Below are positions 9,093 to 17,781 of a stretch of 64,000 bases of DNA, in pieces (within the stretch, counting starts at the first letter, position 1; every line of letters begins with the position of its first letter). The position numbers and the translations under genes are program-made. The notes below the pieces were generated by a model that saw only the letters and a list, made by a program, of their open reading frames with translations, searched no databases and had not been told where the DNA came from. The stretch comes from Labrenzia sp. VG12 (lineage in GTDB: Bacteria > Pseudomonadota > Alphaproteobacteria > Rhizobiales > Stappiaceae): assembly GCF_002237595.1 (NCBI RefSeq), contig NZ_CP022529.1, forward strand, positions 434,001-498,000, in the 5' to 3' direction.

Positions 9093-9209
9093 TTATCCAC
9101 CGGGTGTCTTTGTAACAGTTTGATGACTGTGGGTAATTTGTGCGCAAGAAGCGCATAAGTTGTGGATTGCCTGTGCGCATGCTGTGGACACAGCTTCGCG
9201 TTTTTCACA
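9093..9209. other. Cluster of DnaA-box-like 9-mers after smpB
   Basis: The non-coding stretch between smpB and the convergent thioesterase holds TTATCCACC (9093-9101), TGTGGGTAA (9128-9136, the complement of TTACCCACA), TGTGGATTG (9161-9169) and TTTTTCACA (9201-9209). The last fits the relaxed DnaA consensus TTWTNCACA; the first two differ from TTATCCACA by one base. A short TGCGC/GCGCA hairpin lies among them. Function is unknown; this could be a DnaA-titration or regulatory cluster, or chance. Confidence 0.3.
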
Positions 9210-9270
9210 TCCAAACCTGTGCACACTCTGTGCCCGACCCGGACATCCTGCCGGATCGCAAAACGGCCGG

Positions 9271-9732
9271 TTATTGATCCGTCAAACTTTCCAGGAGAAG
9301 CCGCTTTTCGTTCGAAATCGGCGTTGGCCGGCGGCTGTCACGGTCGACATGTACATGAACGAAACGTCCGTGTGCCGCCGTCATACTGTCTTCACCGGCG
9401 AACAATCCAACCCGGAAAACCACTGAGGTTGAGCCGAGTTTCTCGACCCTGAGACCTGCCGTAATGATTGACGGAAAAACCAGTTCGGCGAAGTAGTGGC
9501 AGCCCGTCTCGACGACCAGGAATATTTCGCGGCTATGCACCGGATCGAGCAAGTTGTTCTCGACATACCAGCCGTTTACGGCAGTATCGAAGAAGCTCAG
9601 ATACTGAACGTTGTTGACATGGCCATAGATGTCCACATCCATCCACCTGGTGGGGATATGTTGAAAGGTCTTGAATTCGGAGCGTTTTATCGGCTGCGGT
9701 CGGGCAGGCTGTGGAAGAGCTGTTGAATTCAT
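9271..9732 (-). CDS. Acyl-CoA thioesterase, 4HBT (YbgC/FadM-like)
   Basis: A 153-residue hot-dog-fold thioesterase. The motif DVDIYGHVNNVQYL with the catalytic-type aspartate, followed by FFDTAVN, is the signature of the 4-hydroxybenzoyl-CoA thioesterase family. Its ATG overlaps the stop of the iron alcohol dehydrogenase gene by four bases (ATGA), so the two are translationally coupled and probably belong to one pathway that handles CoA thioesters and alcohols or aldehydes. The substrate is not predictable from sequence. Confidence 0.88.
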   Translation of the reverse strand: MNSTALPQPARPQPIKRSEFKTFQHIPTRWMDVDIYGHVNNVQYLSFFDTAVNGWYVENNLLDPVHSREIFLVVETGCHYFAELVFPSIITAGLRVEKLGSTSVVFRVGLFAGEDSMTAAHGRFVHVHVDRDSRRPTPISNEKRLLLESLTDQ

Positions 9733-10892
9733 AGGGCCGCCCGATAGATCTCAAGGGCATGAACCTCCTGCATATCGCGCGGATTGTTCACCAGAAGGCG
9801 GGTCTGTTTCATGGCGTCCCTGGCGAGCTTCGGCAGATGTTCTTCATTGATGCCGACATCCCGAAGCCGCGTCTGCAGTCCCAGGGTTGCCGCAAGATCT
9901 GCCAGCTTGCCGGCGAAACTGTCCGCTCTTTCAATCAGGTCCGTGATGTTGCCCAGTTCGGGAAAGGGGGCGACCGCGATCTCGGCATAGGTTTCCGCTG
10001 CCACGCAGTTGTTGAACCTCAGGACGTGTGGCAGCACAAGGGCGTTGGACAGGCCGTGCGGCACATGGAAGGTGCCGCCAAGCGGGTAGGCGAGGGCATG
10101 CACGGCAGCCACCGGCGAATTGGCAAATGCCATGCCAGCCAACATGGAGCCCAGCAGCATGGCGCCGCGTGCGTCCTGGTCCTTTGGTGTGAAGACTGCC
10201 TTTTCGATATTGGCCCCGAGTAGCCGGAGGGCTTCGACCGCCAGCGCCCTTGAAACCGGGTTGTTGTTGGTGGAAGTCGAGGCATAGCCTTCAATCGCAT
10301 GCACCATGGCGTCAATGCCGGTGGCTGCGGTAACCGGGCCGGGCAGTCCTAGGGTCAGAAGCGGGTCGAGCACAGCCAGATCGGGCAACAGGAACGGAGA
10401 AACGACACCTCGCTTTTCCTCCTCGCCAACCGTGATGATCGAGATCGGCGTGACTTCAGACCCCGTGCCGGCCGTGGTTGGCACGAGAATGAGAGGAAGG
10501 CGCGGTCCCTTGGCCTGACCGACTCCCCAGGCCTCATCGAGGTCTTCCTGGCTTCCCAGGAGCAAGGCAACAAGTTTCGCGACGTCGAGCGAAGACCCGC
10601 CGCCGAAACCGATGACCGAGGTTGCCCCGTGAGCTTTTGCAGCCTCGACCGCTGCCTCAACCAGGGCTCTTGGCGGATCCGCAACCACATCGGCGTATCG
10701 CGCCAGTTGGTACCCGGCCTGCCGCAAGGCCGTTTCGCAAGGACCTTGCAGGTCCAGCGAGAGAATGCCCGGGTCGGTCACAAGAAAGGGACGGGGCCCG
10801 AGAAAGGGGGCGGCATGGTCGGCGAGTTTGGCCGCAGATCCGTTTTCGAACACGATCCGCTGACTGGTGTTGAAGGTAAAGGCGCCGAACAT
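9729..10892 (-). CDS. Iron-containing alcohol dehydrogenase
   Basis: A 387-residue NAD(P)-dependent dehydrogenase of the Fe-ADH superfamily (alcohol dehydrogenase, maleylacetate reductase and relatives). Visible are the nucleotide-binding GFGGGSSLDVAK, the GTGSEVTP motif and metal ligands in the GIDAMVHAIEGYAS and AVHALAYPLGG/HVPHGLSNA segments. The ATG at 10892 follows a GGGGG ribosome site; the open frame extends to 11183, but that part overlaps the DUF2000 gene and does not resemble the family. It is coupled to the downstream thioesterase by a 4-base overlap. Confidence 0.92.
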   Translation of the reverse strand: MFGAFTFNTSQRIVFENGSAAKLADHAAPFLGPRPFLVTDPGILSLDLQGPCETALRQAGYQLARYADVVADPPRALVEAAVEAAKAHGATSVIGFGGGSSLDVAKLVALLLGSQEDLDEAWGVGQAKGPRLPLILVPTTAGTGSEVTPISIITVGEEEKRGVVSPFLLPDLAVLDPLLTLGLPGPVTAATGIDAMVHAIEGYASTSTNNNPVSRALAVEALRLLGANIEKAVFTPKDQDARGAMLLGSMLAGMAFANSPVAAVHALAYPLGGTFHVPHGLSNALVLPHVLRFNNCVAAETYAEIAVAPFPELGNITDLIERADSFAGKLADLAATLGLQTRLRDVGINEEHLPKLARDAMKQTRLLVNNPRDMQEVHALEIYRAAL

Positions 10893-10977
10893 TGATCCCC
10901 CCGATTTGCTTTTTGCAGATTGCCTGCAAAAAGCATGGCCCGTCGAGGGAAAAACTTTCAGACTTTGGTGGTGCCTG

Positions 10978-11385
10978 TCAGGTGTGCATTTTTGCGCCCT
11001 TGGAAATCTTGTCGGCGACCTTCCTGTCCGTGTGAAAAGCCAGGCCCACCACCTTTGCGTCGTCCGGAGTGAATTTGCCGAAGACTTCGCGATTGGCAGC
11101 ATCGTGTCCCGTGGCGAACATTTCTTCGATGTAAAGGCTGGCCGCGACGCCGCGTTGGAGTGCGCGCTGGTGGATCCTGGCAATCGTATCCTGATCTGCG
11201 CTCAAGACGATGATCGGCTGCACGCTCATCGCATGATAGACATGCCCGGCGGCATCGCGATAAGGCTCGCCGATGAGATCAGGCTTGGCGGCTGCGACGC
11301 CGGTGGACAGAAAAGCTGTTACATTGAGTTTCTGCCAGGCGGCGAGATCGTCGCGAACCACGATGACAAACTTGGTATCGAACAT
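10978..11385 (-). CDS. DUF2000 family protein
   Basis: A 135-residue protein that matches the DUF2000 family (MFDTKFVIVVRDDL at the N-terminus, an IIVLSAD core strand). Members are small cytosolic alpha/beta proteins without established activity, often next to AraC regulators or membrane exporters. The ATG at 11385 has GGAG upstream. It is divergent from the AraC gene, and the two start codons as read here overlap (CATG at 11383-11386). The Fe-ADH gene begins 85 bases downstream on the same strand, so DUF2000, Fe-ADH and thioesterase may be one operon. Confidence 0.75.
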   Translation of the reverse strand: MFDTKFVIVVRDDLAAWQKLNVTAFLSTGVAAAKPDLIGEPYRDAAGHVYHAMSVQPIIVLSADQDTIARIHQRALQRGVAASLYIEEMFATGHDAANREVFGKFTPDDAKVVGLAFHTDRKVADKISKGAKMHT

Positions 11386-12298
11386 GAGCGGCAACTCCAC
11401 ACTGGGGTTTGAAAGAAATCAGGGTGGCGACGAACTAGCCTCGACGGAAACCGAGCGTCTTGAACGTTTGTGCAAATCGTCGGGCGACGGCATTCTGGTT
11501 GCGCCGGCGGAGAAGGGCATCGAGCGGATCGAGGCCCGGTTTCAGGGCAACGGCTTCAGTCCCCACAGACACGACACCTACGCCATTGGCCTCACCATGG
11601 CCGGCGTTCAGACCTTCACGTATCGAGGCGAAAAGCGGGCATCGATGCCGGGGCAGGTGATCGTCATCCACCCGGACGAAGAACATGACGGCGGCGCCGG
11701 TACCAGGGAAGGGCTGCGCTATCGTATGCTGTATGTTACCCCTGAACGGATTTCGGAGATCCTGTCTGCCGCTGGTCACGCAGAATTGCCCTATGTGCCG
11801 GCTCCGGTTGTTTCCGATCTCCGGTTCCGCAGGGATCTTGCGGATGCGTTGTCAGATATTGATCAGCAGCTAGGCAATCTGAAACGGGAATGCCTGATCG
11901 CGGATCTGGCGGACTGCCTGACCCGGCACTCGGATCGCGGCAAACGCCCGTCCAGAATGCTGGATTGGCCAAGCCTGAAACGCTGCGCCGAATTTCTCCG
12001 GGAAAACTGTTCCGAACAGATCCGCATCGAAGCTCTGGAAAGTCTGACGGACATGGACAGGTTCACCTTGTCTCGCCAGTTCCGGAAGATCTACGGAACC
12101 AGCCCGCACCGCTTTCTAATCATGCGCCGGCTGGACGGCGCGAAAGCGAAACTTGCCGAGGGTGCCCAGCTTGCAGAGGTCGCGATCGACAGCGGTTTTG
12201 CCGATCAGGGCCACATGACCAGGCACTTCAGGAAGGCTTACGGCATGACACCGGGCCAGTGGCGGCAGCTGGCAGGTCAACCTGCCGGCCAAGTTTGA
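11384..12298 (+). CDS. AraC family transcriptional regulator
   Basis: About 304 residues. The N-terminal cupin-like sensor domain contains GFSPHRHDTYAIGLT and HPDEEHDG histidine motifs. The C-terminal pair of HTH segments (around ALESLTDMDRFTLSRQFRK and EVAIDSGFADQGHMTRHFRK) ends with the family-typical GMTPGQWRQL. It probably controls the divergent DUF2000/Fe-ADH/thioesterase operon. The start is uncertain: the frame is open from 11273, an ATG at 11363 is also possible, and none has a good ribosome site. The chosen ATG overlaps the divergent gene's start codon. Confidence 0.83.
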   Translation: MSGNSTLGFERNQGGDELASTETERLERLCKSSGDGILVAPAEKGIERIEARFQGNGFSPHRHDTYAIGLTMAGVQTFTYRGEKRASMPGQVIVIHPDEEHDGGAGTREGLRYRMLYVTPERISEILSAAGHAELPYVPAPVVSDLRFRRDLADALSDIDQQLGNLKRECLIADLADCLTRHSDRGKRPSRMLDWPSLKRCAEFLRENCSEQIRIEALESLTDMDRFTLSRQFRKIYGTSPHRFLIMRRLDGAKAKLAEGAQLAEVAIDSGFADQGHMTRHFRKAYGMTPGQWRQLAGQPAGQV

Positions 12299-12325
12299 GG
12301 CCTACGCCAAGCCCTCCGCCTCTAT

Positions 12326-12355
12326 CCTGAGGCGCCGCCGTCGCGCTGCCTCAGG
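12326..12355. terminator. Hairpin between convergent AraC and parC genes
   Basis: An 8-bp perfect inverted repeat CCTGAGGC/GCCTCAGG with a 14-base loop lies between the two convergent stop codons. There is no clear T-tract on either side, so it would be a weak or Rho-assisted bidirectional terminator at most. Confidence 0.35.
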
Positions 12356-12400
12356 GAAGAGCTGTGTGAAGCGAATTCACAAGCCACCCAGCCAGGTCGG

Positions 12401-14653
12401 TCAGAGAGTATTCGGCCCGAACTTGTTGGAGCGTGGGAAACCTGTCGGTGGCAACCGCCCTGCCTGGCCGCGCTCGCCGCGCCAGTCGGCGAGGTCTTCG
12501 AGCGTACGGGTGAAACTGCGGCCGGAACTGTCGGTCCAGGTCAGCCCTTCCTCGCCCTTGAAGACGCGAATGTCCGAAATCAGGCCATCCCGATAGCGCT
12601 GCAGGCGCACGCCGCGGCCGCGGCCCATCTGCGGGATCTGCGTCAGCGGGAAGACCAGCAGCTTCCGGTTCTCGCCGATGATGGCCACCTGATCCCCCAG
12701 TGCTTCGACGCAGATCGAGGCCTCGGCGGGCATCGTCAGGTTCAGCACCTGCTTGCCCTTGCGCGTATTGGCGATGACATCGTCCTCATTGACGACAAAT
12801 CCGCGCGCTTCGGTGCTGGCGAGCAGCAGGACACGGCCGGGTTTGTAGACAAAGGCGTTGACCACATCCTGGGCCTCGTCCATTTCCACCATCAGGCGGA
12901 TAGGCTCGCCATGACCGCGGCCGCCTGGCAGCCTGTCCGCACCAAAGGTGAAGAACTTGCCGCCGGAGGAGAATAGCAGGATCTTGTCCGTCGTTTCTGC
13001 GTGGAACGAAAGTTTCAGCTTGTCGCCCTGCTTGAAGGACAGGCTCGACAGGTCAGCCTGATGGCCCTTGAGCGCCCGGATCCAGCCTTTTTCGGAGATG
13101 ATGACGGTGATCGGCTCTTTTTCGATCATCGCCTGCTGGATGTCGACCAGATCAGCCTCCGGCGCTTCGGATTTGTCCGTGCGGCGCCGGCCGATGTCGG
13201 TTTCGGGACCGTAGACCTTGGAAATCTCGGTGATCTCCTTGGAAATCTTGGTCCATTGGCGCGCATCGGAGCCAAGCAGCTTGGTCAGGTCATCCTTTTC
13301 AGCCGTCAGCTTCTCGTGTTCCTTGCGGATTTCCATCTCTTCCAGCTTGCGCAGGGAGCGCAGGCGCATGTTCAAGATGGCTTCCGCCTGGACATCGGTC
13401 AGCTCGAAGGTCCTGATCAGCTCGGCCTTGGCATCGTCTTCCTCGCGGATGATGCGGATTACCTCGTCGAGGTTCAGATAGGCAATCAGATAGCCTTCCA
13501 GAACCTCCAGCCGGTGGTTGATCTGGCCGAGACGATATTCGGACCGACGGATCAACACTTCCTTGCGGTGATCAAGCCACTCGCGCAGGACCTGTTTCAG
13601 GCCCATCACCATCGGCACCTTGCCCATGGACAGCACGTTCATGTTGAGCGAGAACCGGTTCTCCAGATCCGTCAGCTTGAACAGGGATTCCATCAGCAGG
13701 TTGGCATCGACATTGCGCGACCGTGGAACGAGGACGATACGGATGTCCTCTGCCGACTCGTCGCGAATGTCATCGAGTAGCGGCAGTTTGCGCGCCGTCA
13801 GAAGTTCGGCAATCTTCTCGATCAGGCGGGATTTCTGAACCTGGTAGGGGATCTCCGTGACGACGATTGCCCATTGACCCCGGCCAAGGTCTTCCACTTC
13901 CCAACGCGCACGAACGCGGAAGCTGCCGCGTCCGGTGGCATAAGCTTCGCGGATCGAACCCTGGTCGGAGACCAGCAGGCCGCCGGTGGGAAAATCCGGG
14001 CCCTTGATATGCTCCAGCAACTCGTCGACTTCCGCCTTCGGGTTCTTGATCAGGTGCTGGCAGGCCTGGCAAAGCTCGTAGGCATTGTGCGGCGGGATCG
14101 AAGTGGCCATGCCGACAGCGATTCCGGAGGAGCCGTTGCCGAGCAGGTTGGGAAAGCCGCCCGGCAGGACAATCGGTTCCTTGTCCTCGCCGTCATACGT
14201 TTCGCGAAAATCGACGGCGTTTTCGTCGAGACCATCCAGCAGGCGCTTGGCCGTGTCGGTCATGCGCGCTTCGGTGTAGCGCATCGCGGCAGCGTTATCG
14301 CCGTCGACATTGCCGAAATTGCCCTGACCGTCGATCAGCGGATAGCGTTGTGCAAAATCCTGGGCAAGACGCACGAGGGCGTCATAGACCGCCTGATCGC
14401 CGTGAGGGTGGTATTTACCGATGACGTCACCGACCACGCGGGCACATTTCTTGAAACCTGCGCCCGGATCGAGTTTCAAAAGACGCATCGCGTAAAGCAG
14501 GCGCCGATGAACCGGTTTCAAACCATCGCGTACGTCGGGCAGCGCCCGGTGCATGATGGTCGACAATGCGTAGGCCAGATAGCGCTCTTCAAGCGCTTCC
14601 TTGAGGTTGATGCCCTCAATGCCGCTTGGCGGCGGTGTTGTCTCTTTTCCCAT
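12401..14653 (-). CDS. parC: DNA topoisomerase IV subunit A
   Basis: A 750-residue ATP-dependent type II topoisomerase subunit that decatenates daughter chromosomes together with ParE (not in the window). The winged-helix region has the catalytic tyrosine Tyr126 in AAAMRYTEAR. The quinolone-resistance region reads YHPHGDQAVYDALV, with Gln87 at the place of E. coli Ser80 and Asp91 at Glu84. The C-terminal beta-pinwheel is shorter than in GyrA and lacks a clear GyrA box, which together with the length favours ParC over GyrA. It is divergent from the GGDEF-EAL gene. Confidence 0.94.
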   Translation of the reverse strand: MGKETTPPPSGIEGINLKEALEERYLAYALSTIMHRALPDVRDGLKPVHRRLLYAMRLLKLDPGAGFKKCARVVGDVIGKYHPHGDQAVYDALVRLAQDFAQRYPLIDGQGNFGNVDGDNAAAMRYTEARMTDTAKRLLDGLDENAVDFRETYDGEDKEPIVLPGGFPNLLGNGSSGIAVGMATSIPPHNAYELCQACQHLIKNPKAEVDELLEHIKGPDFPTGGLLVSDQGSIREAYATGRGSFRVRARWEVEDLGRGQWAIVVTEIPYQVQKSRLIEKIAELLTARKLPLLDDIRDESAEDIRIVLVPRSRNVDANLLMESLFKLTDLENRFSLNMNVLSMGKVPMVMGLKQVLREWLDHRKEVLIRRSEYRLGQINHRLEVLEGYLIAYLNLDEVIRIIREEDDAKAELIRTFELTDVQAEAILNMRLRSLRKLEEMEIRKEHEKLTAEKDDLTKLLGSDARQWTKISKEITEISKVYGPETDIGRRRTDKSEAPEADLVDIQQAMIEKEPITVIISEKGWIRALKGHQADLSSLSFKQGDKLKLSFHAETTDKILLFSSGGKFFTFGADRLPGGRGHGEPIRLMVEMDEAQDVVNAFVYKPGRVLLLASTEARGFVVNEDDVIANTRKGKQVLNLTMPAEASICVEALGDQVAIIGENRKLLVFPLTQIPQMGRGRGVRLQRYRDGLISDIRVFKGEEGLTWTDSSGRSFTRTLEDLADWRGERGQAGRLPPTGFPRSNKFGPNTL

Positions 14654-14932
14654 AGTTGCTTGCTAACGGGTTCGGCTTGCGGGCGCAATTCGCAATGGCC
14701 GTTTTGTGGCCGAAACCAGCCGATTTTCAACCGATTTCACAACGCTTGTGGGCAAGCACTTCCACGGGTCGCAACCGTCGGTTTTCAAGCTGGGCAAAAA
14801 ACGTCCGCATCGACATCATGACCTGTCGGATTTTCGCATGGTTCCTTAAGGTCATATCAAGAAGAGGCAGGTAACTAGGAAGACATCCCGTCGCATTTGT
14901 CGGCAAAAGATCACGGTCCGGATCACGCATGA

Positions 14933-16954
14933 ATGGGTAAGACACGAAAGACATCTGTAGCTTCGGCTCTGCTGAACTGGATCGTCGGTGAAGGCCGCGA
15001 CCTGGATGTCGCGCGCGCGCAGTATCGCTTTATCCAGCGCCAGACGCCGTTTCTTTATCTCATGAGTCTTGCCGGTGGCTGGGGGCTGGTGGTGACACAC
15101 TGGTCCGTTGCGCCGCTCGTGTTGACGCTCGGTCTGCCGTTGGCAGTCACGGCATTTGCCCTGTTCCGCGTTTCCGCGCTTCGGAGAAGTCGAGACAAGG
15201 TGCCGACGCCTGACGAAATAAGGTCCTGGCAGAAACAGGCCATGGTCCTGTCCATCGTCTCTCCAGCTGTGTTTTCGGTCTGGGGGCTGGCGTTGTTTCC
15301 CTATGGTGGACCTTACCTGCAGCTCCAGGTGGTCTTCACAATCGCAGTCGTCAATTTTGTCGTTCTGTTCTGCCTGATCCATTTCCGCGCGGTCGCTATC
15401 ATCAACGCCATCTGCGCCAACTCGTTGTATTTCCTGTATTTTGCGATCAAGGGACATCAGGTCTTTACCTTCTTTGCGCTCTACGGAATTGCAGCAAGCA
15501 TTGGCGCGTTCCTTGTTCTCAACAATCACTATCGTGACTTTCTGAGGCTCATTCGGGTTGGCCGTGACCTGAAGCGTCATGCAGCTGAACTGGAGCAGAA
15601 GCAGGATGAAACCCAAAAGCTGAGCGATCTGAATTATCATATTGCCAATTACGATCACCTGACCGGACTGCCCAACCGGCGATGCTTTCTCGCCGAACTG
15701 GAAACCTGCTTTGCAAGGGTTCAGAGCAGCGAGGAAAAGTTGTCCCTGTGTGTGTTCGACCTGGGCGGGCTGCGCTCGATCAACAACATCTATGGCGTCA
15801 AGACGGGTGATGACATCTTGCTGGAGGTGGCAAGGCGGCTCCGCGCAGGGATGAGCCCGGCCATGTTTGCTGCACGAATTGCAGGCGATGAGTTTGCCGT
15901 TCTGTCGATGGGTGACGATTTGGAGATCAACCGGGCGGCGGATCTTCTCAGAGATCTCTTCAGCGACGCCTGCTTGTTGCCGGAAAGCCAGATACAGCTC
16001 GTCTATCGCGCAGGTCTCGTTCAGGCCTATCACACCGTGGGCTCCGCAACGGAATTGCTTGAACGGGCGGTTTACGCGATGCAGGACGCCAAGCAGAACG
16101 GCAACAACCCGCTGGTCGCTTTCGGGCCCAGGCATCTTGAAAAGATGAGCCTCAATGCACGCATTACCCAGGCGCTTGCGTCAGCGGATATCGATGCGGA
16201 ATTTTCCGTTGCCTTTCAGCCCATTGTCGATGTCTCAAGCAACCGGATCACGGCGGTTGAGTGTCTGGCACGTTGGAACAGTCCAGTTTTGGGGCAGGTG
16301 TCACCGGGCGACTTCATTCCCATCGCCGAACGCGCAGGCTTCATCAACACGCTGACACTGTCCCTGATGGAAAAGGCACTTCTGGCAGCCCACAGCTGGC
16401 CGGAAGACCTGAAGCTGTCCTTCAACCTGTCTGCCAGCAATCTGTCGTCCCGCGGATTTGTTCAGGACTTCCTGAAACTCCTTGAGGTTCATTCCTTCGA
16501 TCCGAAGCGGTTGAATTGCGAAGTTACGGAAACCACGGTCATGTGGGATTTCGCCGAAGCCTGTCGGGCAATAAACGTGCTGAAAGAAGCAGGGATCCGG
16601 TTGTCCCTTGATGATTTTGGAACCGGCTATTCCAGCCTGAGCCATGTGCACCGCCTGCCGCTTGACTGCATCAAGGTGGACCGCAGCTTCGTACGCGGGA
16701 TCAGCCCCGATACGGCAGGCTATGGCATCGTCAAATCTCTGTTGGCTCTGAGCCGGGACATGGGAATTTCCTGCGTCGTGGAAGGGGTCGAGACCGAAGA
16801 GGAATTGTCTGTGCTCAGAACACTCGGCACCAGCGAGGTTCAGGGATACCTGTTTTCCAGGCCGATCAGTGCGGGGGATCTTGAAGCGCTCCTTCAGGGA
16901 GGTGCGACGCTTGGCGGTCAGACCGGTCGGAGCCCCTCTGCAGCATCGGCCTGA
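14933..16954 (+). CDS. Membrane GGDEF-EAL protein (c-di-GMP metabolism)
   Basis: A 673-residue inner-membrane signalling protein. About six transmembrane helices occupy residues 35-205, followed by a short coiled segment, a GGDEF domain and an EAL domain. The GGDEF signature is degenerate, AGDEF at 317-321, with no RxxD inhibitory site five residues before it. The EAL domain reads ECL at 443-445 but keeps the other catalytic elements: FNLSASN, an EVTET glutamate, DDFGTGYSS, a lysine before VDRSF and VVEGVET. A phosphodiesterase with a regulatory, GTP-binding cyclase domain is the likeliest role; this is inference. It lies divergent from parC. Confidence 0.88.
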   Translation: MGKTRKTSVASALLNWIVGEGRDLDVARAQYRFIQRQTPFLYLMSLAGGWGLVVTHWSVAPLVLTLGLPLAVTAFALFRVSALRRSRDKVPTPDEIRSWQKQAMVLSIVSPAVFSVWGLALFPYGGPYLQLQVVFTIAVVNFVVLFCLIHFRAVAIINAICANSLYFLYFAIKGHQVFTFFALYGIAASIGAFLVLNNHYRDFLRLIRVGRDLKRHAAELEQKQDETQKLSDLNYHIANYDHLTGLPNRRCFLAELETCFARVQSSEEKLSLCVFDLGGLRSINNIYGVKTGDDILLEVARRLRAGMSPAMFAARIAGDEFAVLSMGDDLEINRAADLLRDLFSDACLLPESQIQLVYRAGLVQAYHTVGSATELLERAVYAMQDAKQNGNNPLVAFGPRHLEKMSLNARITQALASADIDAEFSVAFQPIVDVSSNRITAVECLARWNSPVLGQVSPGDFIPIAERAGFINTLTLSLMEKALLAAHSWPEDLKLSFNLSASNLSSRGFVQDFLKLLEVHSFDPKRLNCEVTETTVMWDFAEACRAINVLKEAGIRLSLDDFGTGYSSLSHVHRLPLDCIKVDRSFVRGISPDTAGYGIVKSLLALSRDMGISCVVEGVETEEELSVLRTLGTSEVQGYLFSRPISAGDLEALLQGGATLGGQTGRSPSAASA

Positions 16955-17074
16955 CAACCAGTCGCAACCGTCGATCTAATCGACTATTTTACCGATGGCG
17001 GTGGTTGTCTGCGATCCAGAAAGCGCCTGCTGCTGGCGCTCGTCGAGCGAAAGCCGGATCGCAGGAGAATAGTC

Positions 17075-17764
17075 GTGGCACGCAAGCTGAAACCGTTTCT
17101 GGTTGCCGGATTGATAGGCGCGGCCATGCTCGTGCTCGGCTTCCTTTTGTCCTGGAATGATTTCCTGCTGTTGCAGGCCAGGACCTACAGCACTCCTTCC
17201 GGCAGCATGTTGCCCACCCTCCAGAGAGGAGATCACGTCGTCGCACGTCAGATTTCTGCAAGTTCGGAAGAAGGTACCCAGCCTAGACGCGGTGACATCG
17301 TCATTTTTAATCTCCCGGGCGAACCACAAACGGCTTACTTGAAGCGAGTCGTTGGTTTGCCGGGCGAGACGCTGCAGGTTCGGGAGGGGACTGTTTACCT
17401 AAATGGTCGACCGCTAGCCCGGGACAAGGACAGCGACTATGTCGAGGTAAATGAATCCGGCAAAAGACATAGCATTCCGCGCTTTCGCGAAACGCTGCCG
17501 GGCGGGCGAAGCTATGAGACGCTTGATGTCACACCCCAAGGCGTGAGGGACAACACGCCCGTCTACGAAGTGCCGGAAGGGCACGTGTTTGTGCTCGGTG
17601 ACAATCGTGACAATTCGATCGACAGCCGGTTTCCCCGGGTAGGATTTGTACCTCTTCAGAACATCACGGGCGTTGCCGAGGGCGTCTATTTTTCCGGGCC
17701 CGAGGGCGGCTTCGTCTGGCGCCCCTTGACTGCGCCTGAAGCAACATCTGCACCTGTCGAGTGA
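17075..17764 (+). CDS. Signal peptidase I paralogue
   Basis: A 229-residue membrane serine protease of family S26 with one N-terminal transmembrane helix (about 8-27). Visible are the catalytic serine Ser44 in PSGSMLPTL, the general-base lysine Lys90 in LKRVVGLPGE and the GDNRDNSIDSR box. It starts with GTG preceded by AGGAGAA. It is a second copy in this window: the classical lepB sits at 30928-31677 in the acpS-rnc-era block. It ends 17 bases from the convergent TPR/glycosyltransferase operon. Whether it serves general secretion or particular substrates is unknown. Confidence 0.92.
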   Translation: MARKLKPFLVAGLIGAAMLVLGFLLSWNDFLLLQARTYSTPSGSMLPTLQRGDHVVARQISASSEEGTQPRRGDIVIFNLPGEPQTAYLKRVVGLPGETLQVREGTVYLNGRPLARDKDSDYVEVNESGKRHSIPRFRETLPGGRSYETLDVTPQGVRDNTPVYEVPEGHVFVLGDNRDNSIDSRFPRVGFVPLQNITGVAEGVYFSGPEGGFVWRPLTAPEATSAPVE

Positions 17765-17781
17765 GCCTGCGTTTGAGGCCG

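Noticed and set aside
14852..16135. 427-codon open frame antisense to the GGDEF-EAL gene
   Set aside because: Shadow of the sense gene; the product is basic and low-complexity.
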